From Acidobacteriota bacterium (GTDB lineage: Bacteria; Acidobacteriota; Terriglobia; Terriglobales; Acidobacteriaceae), in the NCBI GenBank assembly GCA_021806005.1, contig JAJZDM010000002.1, positions 1 through 64,000 of the forward strand: a DNA stretch of 64,000 bases, in the 5' to 3' direction. A program made the position numbers and the translations under genes. Below are positions 58,769 to 64,000 of the stretch, one piece after another. Each line of letters begins with the position of its first letter. Position 1 is the stretch's first letter. The notes under the pieces are model-generated. The model saw nothing but the letters and a program-made list of their open reading frames with translations. It was not told where the DNA came from and did no database searches.

Positions 58769-60236
58769 GACAACCTTTGCGGGGATCCGGACACTGAATC
58801 CGTTTTGGCTGGCGAGCGCTCCGCCCACCAACTGTGGCGAACAGATCATGCGCGCCTTCGATGCCGGCTGGGGAGGGGCGGTGTGGAAGACGATTGGAGC
58901 GCAGGTGACCAACGTCAGTTCGCGCTACTCTGCGCTGGACTGGAACGGCCAGAAGATGATGGGGTTCAACAACATTGAGTTGATCAGCGACCGGCCGCCG
59001 GAGGTCAACCTGCGTGAACTGGCGGAGGTGAAGCGCCGCTATCCCAGGCATGTGGTGATTGCAAGTCTGATGGTGGAGTCTCGCCGCGAGGCCTGGCATG
59101 AGATGGTGGCGCGCGCCGAGGACGCCGGAGCCGACGGTCTGGAGTTGAACTTCGGTTGCCCGCACGGAATGAGCGAACGCGGGATGGGATCGGCTGTGGG
59201 TCAGGTTCCGGCCTACTGCGGGCAGATTACCGAGTGGGTGAAGGAGCGGGCGCGCACGCCGGTGATGGTGAAGCTGACCCCCAACATCACGGATATCCGC
59301 CTGCCGGCGCGGGCGGCCAAGAGCGCGGGCGCAGATGCCCTGAGCGCCATCAATACGATCAACTCGATCACCGGAATCGATCTGGAGACGCTGGAGCCGA
59401 GGCCCAAGGTGGATGGGCAGAGTTCCCATGGAGGCTACTGCGGACCGGCGGTCAAACCGATTGCGTTGAGCATGGTGCAGCAGGTGATGAGCGATCCCGA
59501 AGCTGCGCTTCCACTTTCTGGAATCGGAGGAATTGGAAGCTGGCAGGATGCGGCAGAGTTCATACTGCTTGGTGCTGGCACAGTGCAGGTATGTACGGCG
59601 GTGATGCACTATGGGTACCGGATCGTCGAGGATATGTGCGACGGGCTGCTGGCATGGATGCGGCACAAAGGCTATGCCAGCATCAGCGACTTTCGCGGGC
59701 TTTCCCTGCCTCGGATGCAGGAGTGGAAGAACCTGAACCTGAACTACCGCGTGGTGGCGAAGATCCATAGGGAGAGCTGCATCGGTTGCCAGTTGTGTTA
59801 CACGGCGTGCTGGGATGGAGCGCACCAGTGCATCCATCTGGACCGTATGGAGGGTGATCTGGAGACGCCGGTGACGGGAACCGATCCGCGCTTTGCGCAG
59901 CATGAGCCCAACCCGCACGGCAAGCCAACGCCGGCGATGGTGGTGGCTGAGTCGATGCGGCAGATTACGGTCACGCCGATTCCGAAGCTGAGTTGGAACG
60001 GCGGAGGCTTGAACCGAACGCAAACGCCTCTGCGGGCACAGACGCCGTTGAGTCGAGTACCCCGCGTGGATGGGGACGAGTGCGTAGGGTGCAATCTGTG
60101 CTCGCTGGTGTGTCCCGTACCGGAGTGCATCACGATGGAGCGCGTCGATGCGGGGTTGCCCCGCGAGACCTGGGCGGAGCGTTCGGCAACGGCGGAGAAC
60201 GAGGGACGGAAGGAGCCAGGGATATGGGGATCCTGA
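58755..60236 (+). CDS. preA: Dihydropyrimidine dehydrogenase catalytic subunit PreA
   Basis: TFAGIRTLNPFWLASAPPTNCGEQIMRAFDAGWGGAVWKTIG, LELNFGCPHGMSERGMGSAVGQ, ferredoxin motifs CIGCQLCYTAC and CVGCNLCSLVCP. Confidence 0.95.
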   Translation: MATLETTFAGIRTLNPFWLASAPPTNCGEQIMRAFDAGWGGAVWKTIGAQVTNVSSRYSALDWNGQKMMGFNNIELISDRPPEVNLRELAEVKRRYPRHVVIASLMVESRREAWHEMVARAEDAGADGLELNFGCPHGMSERGMGSAVGQVPAYCGQITEWVKERARTPVMVKLTPNITDIRLPARAAKSAGADALSAINTINSITGIDLETLEPRPKVDGQSSHGGYCGPAVKPIALSMVQQVMSDPEAALPLSGIGGIGSWQDAAEFILLGAGTVQVCTAVMHYGYRIVEDMCDGLLAWMRHKGYASISDFRGLSLPRMQEWKNLNLNYRVVAKIHRESCIGCQLCYTACWDGAHQCIHLDRMEGDLETPVTGTDPRFAQHEPNPHGKPTPAMVVAESMRQITVTPIPKLSWNGGGLNRTQTPLRAQTPLSRVPRVDGDECVGCNLCSLVCPVPECITMERVDAGLPRETWAERSATAENEGRKEPGIWGS

Positions 60237-61645
60237 TCAAGAACGGAACCGTGGTGAGTGCGACGGAGTCCAGAAGGCTGGATGTGCTGGTCTCCGGGGA
60301 GATGATTGCTCGCGTCGGCGAGGGCATCCGCGAGGCCGGACACGAGGTGGTCGATGCGACCGGGTTGCTGGTGATGCCCGGCGGGATCGATGTGCATACG
60401 CACCTGGACATGCCCTTTGGCGGGACTACCTCGGCGGACGATTACACCACGGGAACGCAGGCCGCGGCGGTGGGTGGAACCACCATGCTGATCGACTTTG
60501 CGCTGCAGAGCCAGGGACACACGATGCGCGAGGCCTTTGATGTGTGGCGCGCCAAGTCGCGGGGGAAGGCGTGTGTGGACTACGGGCTGCATATGGCGGT
60601 TACGGATCTTGGACCCGGGGATGGATCCCAGGGTTTGCGCGAGATGGAAGAGATGGTTGCCGAGGGGATCTCCAGCTTCAAGCTGTTCATGGCCTATCCG
60701 GGCGTTCTGATGATTGACGATGGGTTGATGTTCAAGGTGATGCAGAAGGCCGCCTCGCTCAATGCCTTGTGTTGCGTGCATGCGGAGAACGGCAGCGCCA
60801 TCGACATCGTGGTGGAGCAGATGATTGCGCAGGGCAAGACAGCTCCGCACTACCATGCGCTGAGCCGGAGCCCGAAGGCTGAGGCGGAGGCGACCCATCG
60901 TGCGATAGCTCTTGCGGATATGTGCGGGGCCGCGGTCTACATTGTGCATCTGTCCAATGAGGACTCCCTGGCCGCGTTGAAGTTCATGCAGGGACGAGGA
61001 GCCAAGGCCCTGGCCGAGACCTGTATTCAGTACCTGGTGCTCTCGCTGGAGGATCAGATGCCCGGAAAGAGCTGGGAGGAGGCGAAGTACGTCTTTACGC
61101 CGCCGCTGCGCGAGCGGTGGAATCAGGCGCCGCTGTGGGAGGCGCTGCGCGATGGGCCGCTCGCGGTGGTCTCCACGGATCATTGCCCCTTCCGTTTCGC
61201 GGACCAGAAGGAGTTGGGCAGGGGAGACTTCCGCAAGATTCCCAACGGAGGTCCGGGCGTCGAAAACCGGCTGCAGATCCTGTGGCACTACGGCGTGAAC
61301 TCGGGGAAGATATCGCAGGAGCGGTTTGTGGCCCTGACGGCGACACAGCCGGCGCGCATCTTCGGTATGGAGCGGCAGAAGGGAAGGATCAGTGAGGGGC
61401 TGGATGCGGACATTCTTCTCTGGGACCCGAAGGCGGAGTATACGATCTCTGCAGCGACGCAGAGGATGGCAACCGACTACTCGATGTTTGAGGGCTGGAA
61501 GGTGATGGGGAACGCTGCCAAAGTGTTCTCTCGTGGAGAACTGGTGGTGGACAACGTGACCCATCCCGGGATCTTTCTAGGCACTACGGGCAGAGGGAGA
61601 TTTGTGAAACGCGAGGCCAATGGCGGAGGCCTGGGTAGAGGCTGA
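60224..61645 (+). CDS. Dihydropyrimidinase/hydantoinase
   Basis: MPGGIDVHTHLDMPFGGTTSADDYTTGTQAAAVGGTTMLIDF, FKLFMAYPGVLMIDD, VVSTDHCPF. Confidence 0.95.
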   Translation: MGILIKNGTVVSATESRRLDVLVSGEMIARVGEGIREAGHEVVDATGLLVMPGGIDVHTHLDMPFGGTTSADDYTTGTQAAAVGGTTMLIDFALQSQGHTMREAFDVWRAKSRGKACVDYGLHMAVTDLGPGDGSQGLREMEEMVAEGISSFKLFMAYPGVLMIDDGLMFKVMQKAASLNALCCVHAENGSAIDIVVEQMIAQGKTAPHYHALSRSPKAEAEATHRAIALADMCGAAVYIVHLSNEDSLAALKFMQGRGAKALAETCIQYLVLSLEDQMPGKSWEEAKYVFTPPLRERWNQAPLWEALRDGPLAVVSTDHCPFRFADQKELGRGDFRKIPNGGPGVENRLQILWHYGVNSGKISQERFVALTATQPARIFGMERQKGRISEGLDADILLWDPKAEYTISAATQRMATDYSMFEGWKVMGNAAKVFSRGELVVDNVTHPGIFLGTTGRGRFVKREANGGGLGRG

Positions 61646-61808
61646 CGCAGACCTGAGCGATGGGAACCAGACGATGCTGTTCCAGTGAGTGCCGTTTGCG
61701 GGATGGAATCTCCGGGGAGCAATCTATTACTGAATCAAGCTGAGCCGACGAATGACGTGGGCGCCAGCGGAACGACCGGCGGAGACGCCAACGGAAGGAT
61801 GCAGACCG

Positions 61809-63179
61809 ATGAGTTCTGGCGACGGAGTGCAGACGAGTACCGTGATGACCTCGGAAGAGGTGGTGCAGATTACCCGGGAGACGAACTATGGAACCTGGAG
61901 GTTTCAGAAGGGCTGGAATCCCCTGCATATCGTCGATGCCGAGGGTTGCTACATCACGGACGCGACAGGGAAAAAGTATCTGGACTTCTCGTCGCAATTG
62001 ATGTGCATGAACCTGGGGCACAAGAACGCGGCCGTGGTTACCTCCATTGCCAGGCAGGCCGAGGAGTTGGCCTACGCGATGCCAGGTTATGCCACGACCT
62101 CGCGTGCTGAACTGAGCAAGCTGCTGCTGGAGGTCTTACCCGGCGGGCTGAACCGCTTCTTCTTTACCACCTCGGGAACGGACGCCAACGAGGCGGCGTT
62201 CAAGATCGCACGAATGTACACCGGAAAGTCGAAGGTGATTGCGCGCTACCGCAGCTATCACGGTTCCACCGCGGGAAGCATCGCGGCCACCGGCGATCCG
62301 CGGCGCTGGGCGATGGAGCCCCGGGGCAAAGGGCCGGGGATGATCTTTGCCCCGGAGGTGAACTGCTACAAGTGCCCCATCAAGCACACCTATCCGGAGT
62401 GCGGCGTGGCCTGTGCCGACTACCTGGAACACATGATTCGCAATGAGAGCGATGTAGCCGCGGTGCTGGTGGAGCCGATCGTGGGAACCAACGGCGTGCT
62501 GGTGCCGCCAGCCGAATATATGCCCAGGCTGCGCAGGATATGCGACGAGACCGGCGTGCTGCTGATCGCCGATGAGGTGATGACCGGCTGGGGACGGACC
62601 GGCGAGTGGTTCGCCATGAACCACTGGGGCGTGACGCCAGATATTCTGACCACCGCCAAGGGTATTACCTCAGCCTATGTGCCGCTGGGGCTATGCGCTA
62701 CCAGCGAAAAGATCGGCGACTTCTTCCAGGATCACTACTTCTCGCACGGCCACACCTATGAAGCGCACCCGATGACGCTGGGGCCGGCGGTGGCCACGAT
62801 TCAGGAGATGAAGCGGCTGCGACTGGTGGAGCGTGCCCGGGAGCTGGAGCCCTTTGTGGCGGAGAAGCTGCAGGCACTGAAGGTAAAGCACAGGAGCGTG
62901 GGTGAGGTGCGCGGCAAGGGACTGTTCTGGGCTGTGGATCTGGTGAAGAATCAGACGACCAGAGAGCCGTTCAACACTTACGCGGACAAGGTCTCCGGCA
63001 AGCCCATGCTGGTGGATCAGATTGCTGCCAAAACTCTGGCTGATGGCGTGATCGTCCAGGCCTGGGTGAGTCACTTTGTGATTGCGCCACCGCTCATCGT
63101 GGAGAAGGAAGAGATTGAGCGAGGGATTGCGGTACTGGACAAGTGGCTGCATCTGGCCGATGATCTGGCGGGTCAATAG
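61809..63179 (+). CDS. Class III (omega-amino acid) aminotransferase, probable beta-alanine aminotransferase
   Basis: SQLMCMNLGHKNAAVVTSI, FFFTTSGTDANEAAFKIARMYTGKSKVIARYRSYHG, LLIADEVMTGWGRTGEWFA, ILTTAKGITSAYVPLG. Confidence 0.9.
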   Translation: MSSGDGVQTSTVMTSEEVVQITRETNYGTWRFQKGWNPLHIVDAEGCYITDATGKKYLDFSSQLMCMNLGHKNAAVVTSIARQAEELAYAMPGYATTSRAELSKLLLEVLPGGLNRFFFTTSGTDANEAAFKIARMYTGKSKVIARYRSYHGSTAGSIAATGDPRRWAMEPRGKGPGMIFAPEVNCYKCPIKHTYPECGVACADYLEHMIRNESDVAAVLVEPIVGTNGVLVPPAEYMPRLRRICDETGVLLIADEVMTGWGRTGEWFAMNHWGVTPDILTTAKGITSAYVPLGLCATSEKIGDFFQDHYFSHGHTYEAHPMTLGPAVATIQEMKRLRLVERARELEPFVAEKLQALKVKHRSVGEVRGKGLFWAVDLVKNQTTREPFNTYADKVSGKPMLVDQIAAKTLADGVIVQAWVSHFVIAPPLIVEKEEIERGIAVLDKWLHLADDLAGQ

Positions 63180-63263
63180 CGCTTTGCCGAGAATCCGATG
63201 CTTCAGGGGCGTGACGAACCTGGGCTCGGGATCGCCGGTCCAGGTACGCGGGGACTGTGCCCG

Positions 63264-63294
63264 GCGGCGTCTTCACCTGGGAAGAAGACGCCGC
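63264..63294. terminator. 11-bp stem hairpin after aminotransferase gene
   Basis: GCGGCGTCTTC-acctgggaa-GAAGACGCCGC. Confidence 0.65.
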
Positions 63295-63300
63295 TGCTAA

Positions 63301-63409
63301 GGCATTTTCGGTGTTGATAGGTCTCCCGAGCGGGCTTGCCGTGGCGTTTTCATTGGGGGAAAACGCCCATCGAAGTCGAGTCACCCTCTACACCTACACC
63401 GAAACTGCC
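63301..63409 (+). repeat. Copy 2 of ~110-bp interspersed palindromic element
   Basis: GGCATTTTCGGTGTT...TACACCGAAACTGCC, same internal sequence as 20196-20306, same orientation. Confidence 0.88.
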
Positions 63410-63447
63410 TGAGCGAGCGTTCCGCACTCCATCCGCAGGAGGCGGCG

Positions 63448-64000
63448 TTACCCGTTGAGCTGGCGACGGATGGCGATGAGTTCGGCGCGACGCTCCGGGG
63501 TTGTCTTCGGGTAAGAGAGTTTGAGGCTCTTCAATGTCTCCAGAACGATGGAGGAGATGATCAGCCGGGCGTTGTCCTTATCGTCGGCCGGGATTGCATA
63601 CCAAGGAGCATGAGAGGTGCTGGTGGCGTTCAGGCAGTCTTCAAATGCTTCCATGTACTCATCCCAGTACTTGCGCTCGTGAATGTCTGCCATGCTGAAC
63701 TTCCAGTTCTTGGCGGGATCATCGATGCGAGCCAGAAACCGCTGGCGTTGCTCCTCCTTGGACAGATGGAGAAAGAACTTGAGGATGCGGGTATTGTTGC
63801 TGTGCAGGTGGCGTTCCATGTCCACGATGGAGCGGTAGCGGTCACTGAAGATCTCCTTTAGCTTGCGCGGCCTGAGGGGCCTGGCTGGATCCTCGGTATC
63901 GCCGGGCAGGCCTTCGTTCTTCAAGCACTCCGGGTGAACGCGGACCACGAGCACCTCCTCGTAATAGGAGCGATTGAAGATGCCAATGCGCCCTCGCTGG
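63448..64000 (-). CDS. Polyphosphate kinase 2 family protein, truncated by window edge
   Basis: Frame continues past the ORF-track start: [23 protein letters not shown]...; [52 protein letters not shown]...[16 protein letters not shown]. Confidence 0.93.
   Translation of the reverse strand, partial: QRGRIGIFNRSYYEEVLVVRVHPECLKNEGLPGDTEDPARPLRPRKLKEIFSDRYRSIVDMERHLHSNNTRILKFFLHLSKEEQRQRFLARIDDPAKNWKFSMADIHERKYWDEYMEAFEDCLNATSTSHAPWYAIPADDKDNARLIISSIVLETLKSLKLSYPKTTPERRAELIAIRRQLNG

Noticed and set aside
58518-61564. Large minus-strand ORFs (501 and 588 aa)
   Set aside because: Antisense to preA and dihydropyrimidinase, which have clear conserved motifs on the plus strand.

Overview
High-GC bacterial chromosomal window. 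The gene content looks Acidobacteriota-like, but this is inferred from gene content only. About 49 protein-coding genes are supported; no rRNA, tRNA, CRISPR or transposase genes were found. Recognisable blocks: cvpA-like and smc; a PIG-L deacetylase and an APC permease; msrPQ; the rpsP-khpA-rimM-trmD-rplS-rnhB series, interrupted by two opposite-strand secreted-protein genes; PilZ plus an atypical LuxR response regulator; MFS transporter; phenylalanine hydroxylase; a sulfite/nitrite reductase plus siroheme-synthesis operon; an M61 peptidase; an arabinan-type TonB receptor/GH43 locus with a divergent membrane regulator; glutathione peroxidase; lipase maturation factor; a PA2778/PA2779-like cluster with duplicated small proteins; cysteine desulfurase; an ECF sigma/anti-sigma pair; a reductive pyrimidine catabolism cluster; and PPK2. 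The most interesting signals are: (1) a textbook-looking attenuator (predicted leaderless Cys-rich 23-aa leader peptide, alternative pairings, intrinsic terminator) ahead of the sulfite/nitrite reductase operon; (2) a ~110-bp two-copy interspersed palindromic element with terminal inverted repeats; (3) a duplicated promoter/leader segment with a small ORF in front of two PA2779-like genes; (4) a response regulator with a degenerate receiver site; (5) long low-complexity insertions in the core proteins SMC and TrmD. All reading was by eye; no searches or folding programs were run.
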